Assembly: GCF_014526325.1 (NCBI RefSeq)
Contig: NZ_JACNMJ010000001.1
Span: 1,178,001 to 1,242,000, forward strand
Length of the DNA: 64,000 nucleotides
Reading direction: 5' to 3'
Origin: Psychroserpens algicola
Lineage (GTDB): Bacteria > Bacteroidota > Bacteroidia > Flavobacteriales > Flavobacteriaceae
Positions 10,201 through 18,590 of this stretch are shown one piece after another. A model generated the notes under the pieces. The model saw only the letters and a list, made by a program, of their open reading frames with translations, did no database searches and was not told where the DNA came from. The position numbers and the translations under genes were made by a program. How positions within the stretch are numbered: the first letter of the stretch is position 1; each line of letters begins with the position of its first letter.

Positions 10201-11562
10201 GCAATTTCAGCATCGGCTGGTGCAGAAGTTCAGCGACCTTTAGCAACTGTTGTAATTGGTGGTTTGTTAACCTCTACACTATTAACATTATTCGTTTTAC
10301 CTATATTATATCATTGGGTAGAAAACAAATCATTCAATTTTAGGGCTAACAAAAAGGTAATTACAGTTACTGCTATGGTGGCTTTTATGTTTTTGTTGCC
10401 AATAACAGGAAATGCGCAAAAAATAAATGATTCGTTACCAATTATTTCGATGCAAGAAGCTGTAAAATTGGCTAAAGAAAACTATCCAAGTTTAAAACAA
10501 CAACAACTCGAAATTGATAAGCAACTACAATTAAAAGGAACGGCTTTCGATTTTGGTACTACTCAAATTTTTACTGGTGGTGAAGAAATCAATAATGGAT
10601 CAGGTATTTACACCACTATTGGAGTTGGTCAATCAAATATAGACGTGTTTGGTATAGCACCAAAGAGAAAATTACTGAAGCAACGTATTCAGTTAGCCCA
10701 AAAAGCCTATCAGCTTTCAGAATTAGATTTAGAACTGGAAGTAAAAAAAGCGTGGGCAAATGCTTTACAGAGTAAAAGGAATTGTAATTTATACAAAGAG
10801 TTAGATTCTATTTACACCAACTTTGAAAAAGCAGTAGCATTAAATTATGAAGTCGAAGCCATTTCTAAACTGGAATATGCAGCAGCCAAAAATCAAGCTT
10901 TACAGATTCAGAATAAATTTAAGCAATCAAAAAGTGTATATACTATTGCATTACAACAATTAAACCTTTGGTTAGTTGCAGATGAATTTTATACGGTTTC
11001 AGATGAAATTGATATAGAGAACGAAATAAATGTAGAATCCTTTACTTTAGAAGCACACCCTTTATATAGTTTTTCTCAACTTCAACTTGCAGAGGCAGAA
11101 GCAAACTTTAAAGCTGCCAAAGCTGAAAATTTACCAAAGTTTAACCTTCAAGGTGGTTTGCAAAAAGTAAGCGGAAATTCAGGGTTTTATACCTATCAAG
11201 CTGGTATTTCCATACCATTTTTATCTGGTACAACAAAAGCACAAGTTAGAACAGCAAAAATTGATAGGCAAATTGCCGAAACTAATATGCAGTTCAAGCA
11301 AAAGGAGGTGCAATCTAAATTTAATCAAGCTAAAGAGAATTACCAAAAATGGAAAACATCTTGGCTGTTCTATAAGAATGAAGTATTACCACTTATTAAA
11401 GAACAAAAAACAGGTGCTTTGTTTGCTTATGAAGAAGGAGAGATTGATTACACAGCGTTTACACAACTTATAAAAGAAGCTATTCAATCAGAACTGGAAG
11501 CACAAACAGCATTAGTGAACTATTTAGAAAGTACATTCCAATTACAATATTTTAATCAATAA
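7228..11562 (+). CDS. CusA/CzcA heavy-metal RND pump fused to a TolC-like domain
   Basis: 1444 residues, against about 1040 for a normal CusA/CzcA. Residues 1-1035 are a complete heavy-metal-efflux RND permease: first helix after the N-terminus (IGLLTLTIVGAG), PIDAVPDITNNQV, porter domains, 12 helices, and the TM4 region GAIDFGIIVDGAVIIVE whose acidic residues fit metal proton antiport. Residues 1044-1063 form a further hydrophobic segment ending in GNAQ, which looks like a signal peptide. Residues 1064-1444 are a TolC/CusC-type outer-membrane factor (SMQEAVKLAKENYPSL, coiled coils, ESTFQLQYF end). The fusion ties inner pump and outer channel in one gene. Fused forms are known in Bacteroidota. 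Metal specificity (Cu/Ag versus Co/Zn/Cd) is not certain; neighbours favour copper. Confidence 0.92.
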   Translation: MINKIIDFSINNKFIIGLLTLTIVGAGIWSMTQVPIDAVPDITNNQVQVITQAPNLGTEDIEQFVTYPVEVAMSNLPDVKEIRSISRFGLSVVTIVFDDDMGTYLPRQLVAEKLNEVKEQIPSGFGEPAMGPISSGLGEIYQYTLKVKPEYKDKYSVTDLRTMQDWIVQRQMSMVEGVVEVNAIGGKIKQYEVAVDPNELKAIGLTITDVFEALEANNQNTGGAYIEKNHQANFIRGEGLVRSLEDIKKITVKNTNNIPITVGDIATVQFGAAIRYGALTQDGEGEVVGGLVMMLKGANSNDVIENVKVRMTQIEKSLPEGVIIEPLLDRSKLIAETTSTVATNLIEGALIVIFVLIFLLGNWRGGLIVASTIPLSLLFAFILMNVFDVWANLMSLGAIDFGIIVDGAVIIVESTVFLIASKVLKKRKLSSKERDGVAADASKKMMNAAFFGQLIILIVFLPILALEGIEGKMFKPMALTFIFAMIGAMVLCLTYVPMMSALVLRAPKSDKKSYGDRFVHWVENKYQPLLVKALKKGKWIIGIAVVLFGITVFMFTRMGGEFIPQLDEGDIAFHAILKPGSSLTETIETTTKIEQIVKAKFPEVEKIVSRIGVAEIPTDPMPMDLADVFVILKPKSEWTTVETKDELIEKMKEAVEIIPGVNYEFTQPIEMRFNELLEGVREDIAIKLYGEDIEVLSQKAEEISKIIAGTEGIGDMKAEATTGLPQMTISYNRNKLAQYGLQINTLNQIVQSAFAGGTAGVIFEGEKRFDLVVRLSSHNRKDITDVQNLFVNLPSGEQIPLREVADVSYKGGPMQISRDNTNRRTYVGINVRGRDVKSLVGEIKTKLDAQLELPSGYFIRYGGAFENLERASNRLQTVVPIALLLIFVLIYFALKSLPQTLMIYIAIPMATIGGVVALWLRDMPFSISAGVGFIVLFGVAVLNGLVMISGLNELKEEGVTNLKDRIIEGTKRRIRPIMLTAFTDVLGFLPMAISASAGAEVQRPLATVVIGGLLTSTLLTLFVLPILYHWVENKSFNFRANKKVITVTAMVAFMFLLPITGNAQKINDSLPIISMQEAVKLAKENYPSLKQQQLEIDKQLQLKGTAFDFGTTQIFTGGEEINNGSGIYTTIGVGQSNIDVFGIAPKRKLLKQRIQLAQKAYQLSELDLELEVKKAWANALQSKRNCNLYKELDSIYTNFEKAVALNYEVEAISKLEYAAAKNQALQIQNKFKQSKSVYTIALQQLNLWLVADEFYTVSDEIDIENEINVESFTLEAHPLYSFSQLQLAEAEANFKAAKAENLPKFNLQGGLQKVSGNSGFYTYQAGISIPFLSGTTKAQVRTAKIDRQIAETNMQFKQKEVQSKFNQAKENYQKWKTSWLFYKNEVLPLIKEQKTGALFAYEEGEIDYTAFTQLIKEAIQSELEAQTALVNYLESTFQLQYFNQ

Positions 11563-11627
11563 GACAATGAAAGCCCATAATAGGCATTTGGCAAATAATG
11601 GTCAATACACATACAAAATTTTAGACA

Positions 11628-12833
11628 ATGAAAAATATAACAAATAAATTCCTTATACTTTTTATAGTATCAATTGTAGCAACCGCGTGCGGAAATAAAG
11701 AAAATCATAAAGAAGGTGATGGTCATTCTCATGATGAAGTACAAAAAACTGAAGAAAACGATGACCATAACGATGGCGAAGAAGTGATGCTTTCACAGCA
11801 ACAGTTTGAAGCCTTAAAAATGAAAATAGATAGTATTGCCTTGCGCAACATGAGTGGTTATGTAGAAGCCAATGGGACATTGGAAGTGCCACCACAAAGT
11901 GAAGCAGCAATAACTTCTGTAGTTGGTGCAAATGTATTATCCATAAAAGTGATTGAAGGTGATAAAGTGAATAAAGGTCAAGTTGTGGCATATCTTTCAC
12001 ATCCAAATATTATTCAAATGCAAACCGACTATTTGAATGCTTTTAGCAATAGTAATTTTTTAAAGAAGAACTTTGAGCGTCAGCAAAAATTATATGATGC
12101 AGGAGTTGGCTCTGGTGCAAATTTTCAAAAAGCCGAAGCCGAATATGATGCCTCTAAAGCTATGGTAAATGGATTGGAAGCCCAATTGAAACTATTAAAT
12201 ATAAACACGTCATCAGTACGAAATGGAACAATTGCTCAAAGTATATCATTACGAAGTCCTATTGAAGGCTATGTGCAAAAGGTAGAAGTAAAAACAGGAC
12301 AGTATGTTGAACCACAAACCGAACTCTTTGAAATTGTAAATACACATCACGTTCACGCTGATTTAATGGTCTTTGAAAAAGATGTGTATAAAGTTAAGAA
12401 AGGTCAAAAAGTAAGCTTTAATATACAAACAATGCAAGATGAAGAATTAACAGCAGAAATCTATTCCGTAAGCAAAACATTTGAAGATGACCCTAAAGCA
12501 GTACACGTACACGCTGAAATTGAAAACAAGAAAGGTAACTTAATTCCTGGAATGTATATCCAAGGTAAAATTCAAGTAGAGAACACCAAAACAAAAGCAC
12601 TTCCTGAAAGTGCGATAGTAAAAGAAGGTGATAGATTTTTCGTGTTTTCGGCAGAAAAAGAAAATGACGATTGGAGTTTTAAACCTATTGAAGTGCTTTT
12701 AGGAGCAAAAGATGGCAATTGGATAGCTGTTCAATTTACTGAAGAACAAGATAAAATCACAAAATTCGCTTATAACAATGCGTATTATTTAATAGCCGAA
12801 ATGAAAAAAGGCGAAGCAGAACACGAACATTAA
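11628..12833 (+). CDS. RND periplasmic adaptor lipoprotein, CzcB/CusB-like
   Basis: 401 residues. The signal peptide ends in lipobox VATAC (Cys21), and a His/Asp/Glu-rich stretch (about residues 26-52) could bind metal. The membrane-fusion core follows, with paired lipoyl halves (ANVLSIKVIEGDKVNKGQVV and SPIEGYVQKVEVKTGQYV), an alpha-hairpin between them, a beta barrel and a membrane-proximal domain. The protein ends in EAEHEH. It lies 65 nt after the CusA-TolC fusion and is its likely adaptor. The window therefore encodes two adaptors (this one and that at 4341) for one RND pump. The Fur-family gene follows after 2 nt. Confidence 0.9.
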   Translation: MKNITNKFLILFIVSIVATACGNKENHKEGDGHSHDEVQKTEENDDHNDGEEVMLSQQQFEALKMKIDSIALRNMSGYVEANGTLEVPPQSEAAITSVVGANVLSIKVIEGDKVNKGQVVAYLSHPNIIQMQTDYLNAFSNSNFLKKNFERQQKLYDAGVGSGANFQKAEAEYDASKAMVNGLEAQLKLLNINTSSVRNGTIAQSISLRSPIEGYVQKVEVKTGQYVEPQTELFEIVNTHHVHADLMVFEKDVYKVKKGQKVSFNIQTMQDEELTAEIYSVSKTFEDDPKAVHVHAEIENKKGNLIPGMYIQGKIQVENTKTKALPESAIVKEGDRFFVFSAEKENDDWSFKPIEVLLGAKDGNWIAVQFTEEQDKITKFAYNNAYYLIAEMKKGEAEHEH

Positions 12834-12835
12834 TT

Positions 12836-13249
12836 ATGCAAACAATAGAACAATTATTAGAGTCAAAAGATATACGTGTTACGGTAATGCGTTTATTGAT
12901 TTATAAGTTTCTTGCAGAGAAACAAGTAGCAGTAACATTAAGTGATATAGAAAATGCTTTTGAAAAAGCAGATAGAACCACATTGTACAGAACTATTAAA
13001 ACATTCGAGGAAAAGGATATTGTGCATCAAATAGATGATGGCACTGGAATCACTAAATATGCATTGTGTGAAAAGGGCTGTAATTGCGAGATTGAAACCG
13101 ATTTGCATTTGCATTTTCATTGCAATAACTGTAATGAAACCATTTGTTTAACAGAGCATAAAATTCCCCAAATTAAAGTACCTGATGGCTTTGTTTCGGA
13201 AAATGTAAACTTGGTTGTAAAAGGTATTTGTGATAAGTGTAGTAGATAA
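12836..13249 (+). CDS. Fur-family metalloregulator
   Basis: 137-residue Fur/Zur/PerR-type repressor. The N-terminal winged helix (about residues 1-80) contains TVMRLLIYKFL and the recognition region KADRTTLYRTIKTFEEKDIV. The dimerisation half carries the metal-binding cluster HLHFHCNNC and a terminal GICDKC, giving two CxxC pairs for a structural zinc. The metal sensed cannot be read from the sequence. Its position between an RND adaptor and a Zn/Cd-type ATPase suggests a zinc-responsive or general metal-stress regulator of this cluster. Confidence 0.9.
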   Translation: MQTIEQLLESKDIRVTVMRLLIYKFLAEKQVAVTLSDIENAFEKADRTTLYRTIKTFEEKDIVHQIDDGTGITKYALCEKGCNCEIETDLHLHFHCNNCNETICLTEHKIPQIKVPDGFVSENVNLVVKGICDKCSR

Positions 13250-13305
13250 CAAATGCACTTCCATTGCACTTACTATTAGATTATTTTTATAAAAAATTAG
13301 TGGAT

Positions 13306-13668
13306 ATGAAGTTTAATACTAAAATACCTAAACCTCTTAAACAGGCTTATAACGAAGAATTAAAACGATATAGTTTCTGTTTAGAAAATAAGCAGTATAG
13401 TAATGCTTGGTATCATTTAGAACGCAGTCATATCATAGGGCAATCTTACCCAATAGAACATACCTATTCACATTGGTTAATGCTAAAGTTTGGATTTATG
13501 CAAAAAGATACTAAAGAAGTACTCGGTCAAATTATTAGGTTACTTGTTGGTGGTTGGAAATCATTTATTGACCACGTGCCACTTGGTAACACAGGCGGTG
13601 CAAACGTACCACCATTAAAATCTATGCCTATACCTAATGATATTAAAAATTTATTCAATTCAAAATGA
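13306..13668 (+). CDS. DUF3703 protein
   Basis: 120 residues from the ATG at 13306. A longer frame from a TTG at 13264 is possible, but the family N-terminus matches the ATG. The DUF3703 core is clear: NAWYHLERSHIIGQ, HTYSHWLMLKFG and the C-terminal GNTGGANVPPLKSMPIP. Function is unknown. The family is repeatedly found beside cobalt/zinc/cadmium export genes. The last four bases (ATGA) overlap the start of the following metal ATPase, so the two are translationally coupled. Confidence 0.82.
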   Translation: MKFNTKIPKPLKQAYNEELKRYSFCLENKQYSNAWYHLERSHIIGQSYPIEHTYSHWLMLKFGFMQKDTKEVLGQIIRLLVGGWKSFIDHVPLGNTGGANVPPLKSMPIPNDIKNLFNSK

Positions 13669-15617
13669 AGAAAAAGAAAGTCAATTTAAGAGATTTAAAA
13701 CTAAATTCAGAAGAACAACATTCTCACGATGATGGTCACGACTACGGAGATGGTAGCGCATTCAAAACATACATTCCTGCTATCATAAGTTTTGTAATGT
13801 TAATTGTAGGTATCGCTGTAGATTATTTTGATGCGCTTCCTCAATTTAAAGGATGGATTCGAGTAGTTTGGTATACTTTAGCATATATACCAGTTGGATT
13901 TCCAGTAATTAAAGAAGGATGGAAAAGCCTTATAAAAGGCGATGTTTTTACCGAGTTCTTTTTAATGTCTATTGCCACGATTGGTGCATTTATAATTGGT
14001 GAATATCCAGAAGGTGTTGCAGTAATGTTGTTTTACGCAGTTGGCGAATTGTTTCAAAATGCAGCAGTTAACAGAGCAAAAGGAAATATAAAAGCCTTAC
14101 TTGATGTAAGACCAAATGAAGCTCTGGTATATCGCAACAATAATTATGTGTCTGTAAGTCCAGAAACGGTTGAAATTGGTGAAAAAGTGCAAGTACGTGT
14201 TGGAGAAAAAATCCCTTTAGATGGTATTCTACTTTCCGAAAAAGGTTCATTCAACACAGCAGCATTAACAGGCGAAAGCAAACCTAATACGATTGTAAAA
14301 GGCGAAAAAGTATTTGCAGGGAGCATTAATTTGGATGGAGTAATTGAAATTGAAACCACCAAAGAATTTAAAGATAGTTCCATAGCAAGAATTTTGGATA
14401 TGGTACAGAATGCCACAGCTCGAAAATCTAAAACAGAATTATTCATTAGACAATTTGCAAGAATTTACACGCCAATCGTTGTGTTTTTAGCCATAGGTGT
14501 TACGTTTCTTCCATACTTTTTTGTAGATGATTATGTCTTTAGAGATTGGTTGTATCGTGCCTTGATTTTTCTTGTAATTTCGTGTCCTTGTGCTTTGGTA
14601 ATATCAATTCCATTAGGTTATTTCGGTGGCCTGGGAGCAGCTTCAAAAAACGGTATATTATTTAAAGGAGCTTCCTTTTTAGATGCAATGACTAAAGTAA
14701 ATACTTTGGTAATGGATAAGACAGGAACAGTTACTAAAGGTGTCTTTAAAATCAAAGAAGTCAAAGCTATTGGTTGGGAAGAATCCGAATTTATGAAGTA
14801 TCTAATGGCAATGGAAGAACAATCCACGCATCCAATCGCAAAAGCCATTCTGGAATATAAAGATGAAGGTGCAGACTATGAGGCTTCCGAAGTATCTGAA
14901 ATAGCAGGAAAAGGTTTAAAAGGTATTGTAAATGGTAAGACTGTTTTAGTTGGTAATAAAGCCCTAATGACAGCAAATAAAATTAATGTTTTAGAGGAAA
15001 CAGAAACTATTGTAGAATCGATTGTTTTGGTTGCTATTGATGGCACATTCGCAGGCTATGTTGTTATTGCAGATGAATTAAAAGATGATGCAAAAGAAAC
15101 GATTACTTCATTGCATAAAGTTGGTGTCAAAAATATAATGATGCTCTCTGGCGATAAGGATTCCATTACTCAAAAAGTAGCTTCCGAATTAAAAATCGAA
15201 ATAGCTAAAGGCGGTTTGTTACCAGAAGATAAATTAAATGAAGTTGAGCTTTTAAAACAGAATCCAGAAAACAAAATTGCATTTATTGGCGATGGTATTA
15301 ATGACGCACCAGTTTTAGCAGCAAGTGATGTAGGTATTGCTATGGGTGGCTTAGGAAGTGATGTAGCTATTGAAACAGCAGATGTTATTATTCAAACAGA
15401 TCAACCTTCAAAAGTGGTAAAAGCCATTAAGATAAGTCGTTCTACCCGAAAGATTGTATGGCAAAATATCATATTAGCATTCGGTGTAAAATTGATTGTT
15501 CTAATTTTAGGAGCAGGCGGTTTGGCTACAATGTGGGAAGCTGTATTTGCGGACGTAGGCGTAGCATTATTAGCAATATTGAATGCCGTTAGACTACAAC
15601 GAATGGAATGGAACTAA
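13665..15617 (+). CDS. zntA: Zn2+/Cd2+/Pb2+-type P1B-ATPase
   Basis: 650-residue heavy-metal ATPase exporting divalent metal from the cytoplasm. There is no N-terminal HMA domain. A short His/Asp stretch (HSHDDGHDYGDG, about residues 20-31) may replace it. Landmarks are the TGES actuator motif, CPC at residues 307-309, the phosphorylated Asp351 in DKTGT, STHP, and GDGINDAPVL. The seventh helix carries N(x7)K and the eighth carries DVG, the zinc/cadmium (P1B-2) signature, unlike the Cu+ pump at the start of the window. It overlaps the DUF3703 gene by 4 nt and is the last metal gene of the block. Symbol by family. Confidence 0.9.
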   Translation: MKKKKVNLRDLKLNSEEQHSHDDGHDYGDGSAFKTYIPAIISFVMLIVGIAVDYFDALPQFKGWIRVVWYTLAYIPVGFPVIKEGWKSLIKGDVFTEFFLMSIATIGAFIIGEYPEGVAVMLFYAVGELFQNAAVNRAKGNIKALLDVRPNEALVYRNNNYVSVSPETVEIGEKVQVRVGEKIPLDGILLSEKGSFNTAALTGESKPNTIVKGEKVFAGSINLDGVIEIETTKEFKDSSIARILDMVQNATARKSKTELFIRQFARIYTPIVVFLAIGVTFLPYFFVDDYVFRDWLYRALIFLVISCPCALVISIPLGYFGGLGAASKNGILFKGASFLDAMTKVNTLVMDKTGTVTKGVFKIKEVKAIGWEESEFMKYLMAMEEQSTHPIAKAILEYKDEGADYEASEVSEIAGKGLKGIVNGKTVLVGNKALMTANKINVLEETETIVESIVLVAIDGTFAGYVVIADELKDDAKETITSLHKVGVKNIMMLSGDKDSITQKVASELKIEIAKGGLLPEDKLNEVELLKQNPENKIAFIGDGINDAPVLAASDVGIAMGGLGSDVAIETADVIIQTDQPSKVVKAIKISRSTRKIVWQNIILAFGVKLIVLILGAGGLATMWEAVFADVGVALLAILNAVRLQRMEWN

Positions 15618-15724
15618 ATATAAAGAAATCAATAGAAGCGGTTATATAATCAATAAGTTTTGATGTAGTTTTTCTAATTATTTAATCTCAATAAATAAAT
15701 GTAAATTAGCAATGAAAATATAGT

Positions 15725-15909
15725 ATAGCGTTAGCTATTTAATCTTGTTCGAAAAAACTGGTAATTTTTGAATGTGTACGAGATAAATAGACGATACGCT
15801 CACGTTACGGCGTGGGCTTAGTTTATTTGTGCACAGGTATACCAGTACCCTTCGAACAGTAAGCTACAGTTCCACGCTTATCGTTTGTACTAACATCATT
15901 TTGGAACTG
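15725..15909. other. Structured intergenic element, nested inverted repeats
   Basis: The gap 15618-15928 has no gene but is richer in G+C than its surroundings and full of complementary arms. ATAGC/GCTAT (15725-15738) comes first. Then a long imperfect hairpin nests TGTTCGAA (15746) with TTCGAACA (15851), ACTGGTA (15757) with TACCAGT (15840), an ATAAATAGAC-type arm (15785) with GTTTATTT (15821), and GCTCACG (15798) with CGTGGGC (15811, one wobble). Finally CAGTTCCA (15867) pairs with TGGAACTG (15902). It could be a structured RNA, a recombination site or a remnant of a mobile element. The identity is unknown. Confidence 0.55.
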
Positions 15910-15928
15910 GGTGAGTAAAAAAATACTT

Positions 15929-18175
15929 ATGAAAACCTACTCATTAAAAAATGTATCTACATTTCTATTTGTTTTATTAGCAATTAATCTTTTTGGACAA
16001 AAACGATTGTCAGACAAACCAATTATTCATGAGAAAATTGTTGTTAATTCAAAGAAAATCAGTTCAAATATTTCAGCAACTACAGTAATGTTTTTAGATG
16101 ACAATAGAAATCTAAAGACAGCTATTATTCAAAAAAATGGATTGAGTTATGTGAATACCATTTTACTTCTTAATGACAATTGCTCAATAGATGATATTGG
16201 TGATTTACCAATTCTCATAAACTCAGGAAATAAAAGTGTGATAACTGCTTTAATTCCGTTAGATCGTTTTGAAGAAGTTATTGCCAATAACTGTGTGAAG
16301 TATTTAGACGTTGGAGTTCCTTTTGAAAGTACATTAGATGAAGCGAGAAACTTGACTAATGTTGATTTAGTGCATTCTGGTTCTGGTTTAGATTCTAGCT
16401 ATGATGGCTCAGGAGTTGTCGTAGGAGTCATAGATGAAGGGTTTGATTTTACTCATCCTACGTTTAGAGATACAAATGGAGATTCTAGAATAAGTCGTGT
16501 TTGGATACAAGGAGATAATTCAGGGGTAAACCCCAATGGTTATAATTATGGTTCCGAATACGTTGGAGGGGCACAAATATTAGCAAAACAAAGCGACATG
16601 AATGATAAATCTCATGGAACACATGTCGCAGGCATTGCTGCTGGCTCTGGAATTGATGGAGGTAATGATAGTTTTCAAGGAATGGCATATAATAGTGAAA
16701 TAGTATTAGTGTCCTATAATTTGCCTGTTAATCAAACAGGACCAAACACTAACACAAATGTTATAGATGCACTAAATTACCTAGTGAATTATGCAAATTC
16801 AGTAAATAAACCTTTAGTGATAAATATGAGTTTTGGGACTCACTTTGGTCCACATGATGGAAGCTCAATTTTGGATCAAGAAATAGATAATTTAGTTGAT
16901 GAGGGAATAATCATTGTAGGAGCAGCAGGTAATGAAGGAGCTAGAAAGATTCATGTGTCATCTGATTTTAATCTGAATGAATCAAAATTCTATTTTGTTG
17001 AGAACAATGAAAGTCAAATGCCTTTTATTGATATATGGGGAAATGCCAATACGGATTTCAATGTGAGTTTCAATATTTACAATACAATTACTGATACATG
17101 GATTGATGTATTGCCTTATATAAATACTAATACATCAATTATCGGTCAAGAATTACTTAGTGATGCTATAGATAATGATCAGTGGAGTATAAACTATGTT
17201 GTTTCAAATGAACTTAACCAAAAACCACGGGTAACGCTTAATGTTGATTTTGCAGGCGACTTATCATTAAATGATGGAGATATTTTTGTATTAGAAGTGA
17301 ATGCAGAGAACACATCTATTGATGCATGGTGTACGTCTTCAGGTTTTACCTCTGAATTCGAGAATTATGGTTATAACAATGTTGTAGATGGAGATAGTAA
17401 TATCACCTTACGTGAAATTGGAGGTACAGCAAATGAAATTATAACGGTTGGAGCTTATACTTCAAAGAATAACTACAATGATTTTTTTGGTAATAACCAC
17501 AATGCCAATTTTTTTACTGCTATTGGAGAGATTGCACCATTTTCTAGTTTGGGTTCTACAGTAGATGGCAGAATGAAACCAGACATAACGGCTCCAGGAA
17601 ATACTATAGTGTCATCTGTGAGTTCTTTTGATTCTAATTATATGGCTTCTAGTTCATCTGTTGTGAATGGTGTAACAGATGGATCACAAGAATGGTGGTA
17701 CGCAACTTTAGAAGGGACTTCTATGGCTGCTCCAGTAGTGACAGGAATTATTGCATTATGGCTACAGGCTAATCCAAACCTTACGCCAAATGATATAAAG
17801 CAATTACTAGACAACACGTCAATTCAAGATGCATTTACAGGAACTAGTGCTAACAATATTTGGGGAAGAGGAAAGATTGATGCTTTATCTGGTATGTCTT
17901 TAATTGAGCAAACATTAAGTATTGATGACCATACACAAAATAGTAATCTTATTTTATATCCAAACCCAACTTATGGTATTATTAATATTAGGACTACTCA
18001 TGTCTATTCTGATTTTAAATTATTTAATGTTCTGGGTCAAGAGTTTAAGAATTTCGAAGTAAAAAGCACTTCTCAAGGTTATGTTTTGGATGTATCAAAT
18101 TTGAGTTCTGATGTTTATTATTTGCAGGTAATAAATAATAATGTAACTGAAGTATTGAAGGTTGTTAAGAGCTAG
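15929..18175 (+). CDS. S8 (subtilisin-like) serine protease with T9SS sorting domain
   Basis: 748 residues from the ATG at 15929 (a GTG at 15911 would add six residues before the signal peptide). Signal peptide about residues 1-22. The catalytic triad is visible as Asp169 in VIDEGFDFTHP, His229 in SHGTHVAG and Ser598 in GTSMAAP. About 370 residues lie between His and Ser, longer than plain subtilisins, so a beta-rich insert domain is present. Residues about 670-748 form a type A type IX secretion sorting domain (LYPNPTYGIINI through VLKVVKS). The product is therefore expected to be exported across the outer membrane. It lies between the metal block and the defence genes with no obvious operon partner. 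Confidence 0.92.
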   Translation: MKTYSLKNVSTFLFVLLAINLFGQKRLSDKPIIHEKIVVNSKKISSNISATTVMFLDDNRNLKTAIIQKNGLSYVNTILLLNDNCSIDDIGDLPILINSGNKSVITALIPLDRFEEVIANNCVKYLDVGVPFESTLDEARNLTNVDLVHSGSGLDSSYDGSGVVVGVIDEGFDFTHPTFRDTNGDSRISRVWIQGDNSGVNPNGYNYGSEYVGGAQILAKQSDMNDKSHGTHVAGIAAGSGIDGGNDSFQGMAYNSEIVLVSYNLPVNQTGPNTNTNVIDALNYLVNYANSVNKPLVINMSFGTHFGPHDGSSILDQEIDNLVDEGIIIVGAAGNEGARKIHVSSDFNLNESKFYFVENNESQMPFIDIWGNANTDFNVSFNIYNTITDTWIDVLPYINTNTSIIGQELLSDAIDNDQWSINYVVSNELNQKPRVTLNVDFAGDLSLNDGDIFVLEVNAENTSIDAWCTSSGFTSEFENYGYNNVVDGDSNITLREIGGTANEIITVGAYTSKNNYNDFFGNNHNANFFTAIGEIAPFSSLGSTVDGRMKPDITAPGNTIVSSVSSFDSNYMASSSSVVNGVTDGSQEWWYATLEGTSMAAPVVTGIIALWLQANPNLTPNDIKQLLDNTSIQDAFTGTSANNIWGRGKIDALSGMSLIEQTLSIDDHTQNSNLILYPNPTYGIINIRTTHVYSDFKLFNVLGQEFKNFEVKSTSQGYVLDVSNLSSDVYYLQVINNNVTEVLKVVKS

Positions 18176-18230
18176 TTATAATTCAGAATATAGTCCGAAC
18201 TTATTAGAATAAAGTGTAATAAAACAGAAT

Positions 18231-18258
18231 AAAAGAGAACAAAAGAGAACAAAAGTGT
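18231..18258. repeat. Tandem decamer repeat AAAAGAGAAC
   Basis: Two exact copies of AAAAGAGAAC (18231-18250) are followed by a partial third (AAAAGTG) and preceded by degenerate copies (AAAACAGAAT). A perfect palindrome GAACAATTGTTC sits nearby at 18288-18299. Low-complexity origin is possible. Confidence 0.6.
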
Positions 18259-18340
18259 GATTTTTAGTAATAAAGCGAACTTTTTAGGAACAATTGTTCG
18301 GTTTGTTCGAAAAATGTCGATTATTCAAATAATATTCTGA

Positions 18341-18559
18341 TTATTGGATTTTTTTTATATCTAAAGAATAAGGTTCAAAACCTCTATTTCTTAATTCAAA
18401 ATTCATTAAAACCTCAAGGTGGTTTCGTGAATTTCGAATGAGTTTTTTGATATGAATAGAATTTTTTAAAAAAGAGTATAAAATGACAAATAGCATTCCC
18501 AATAGAAAAGAAATTCCATCAGAAAGCACATTAATTATTATGTCATATACTATTTCCAT
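18341..18559 (-). CDS. Small single-pass membrane protein, hypothetical
   Basis: 72 codons. One hydrophobic helix (ISFLLGMLFVILYSFL, about residues 16-31) is followed by a basic cytosolic-type tail (KKLIRNSRNHLEVL). I do not recognise a family. It is the only plausible coding region in the 723-nt gap between the protease and the defence operon. A near-consensus -7 box (TATATTTA on this strand) lies just before the ATG. It could be chance, but the hydrophobic profile looks protein-like. Confidence 0.45.
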   Translation of the reverse strand: MEIVYDIIINVLSDGISFLLGMLFVILYSFLKNSIHIKKLIRNSRNHLEVLMNFELRNRGFEPYSLDIKKIQ

Positions 18560-18590
18560 TGCTTAAATATACAAAAAAAGCGAATAAATT

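Noticed and set aside
10330-10440. Sequencing error fusing the pump and channel genes
   Set aside because: The linker has a coherent signal-peptide-like sequence and the frame is uninterrupted; fused forms are known in Bacteroidota.
15911-15928. GTG start for the S8 protease
   Set aside because: The ATG at 15929 gives a normal signal peptide; the GTG adds six residues in front of it.
18231-18258. CRISPR-like repeats
   Set aside because: Units are 10 nt, directly adjacent, with no spacers and no cas genes.
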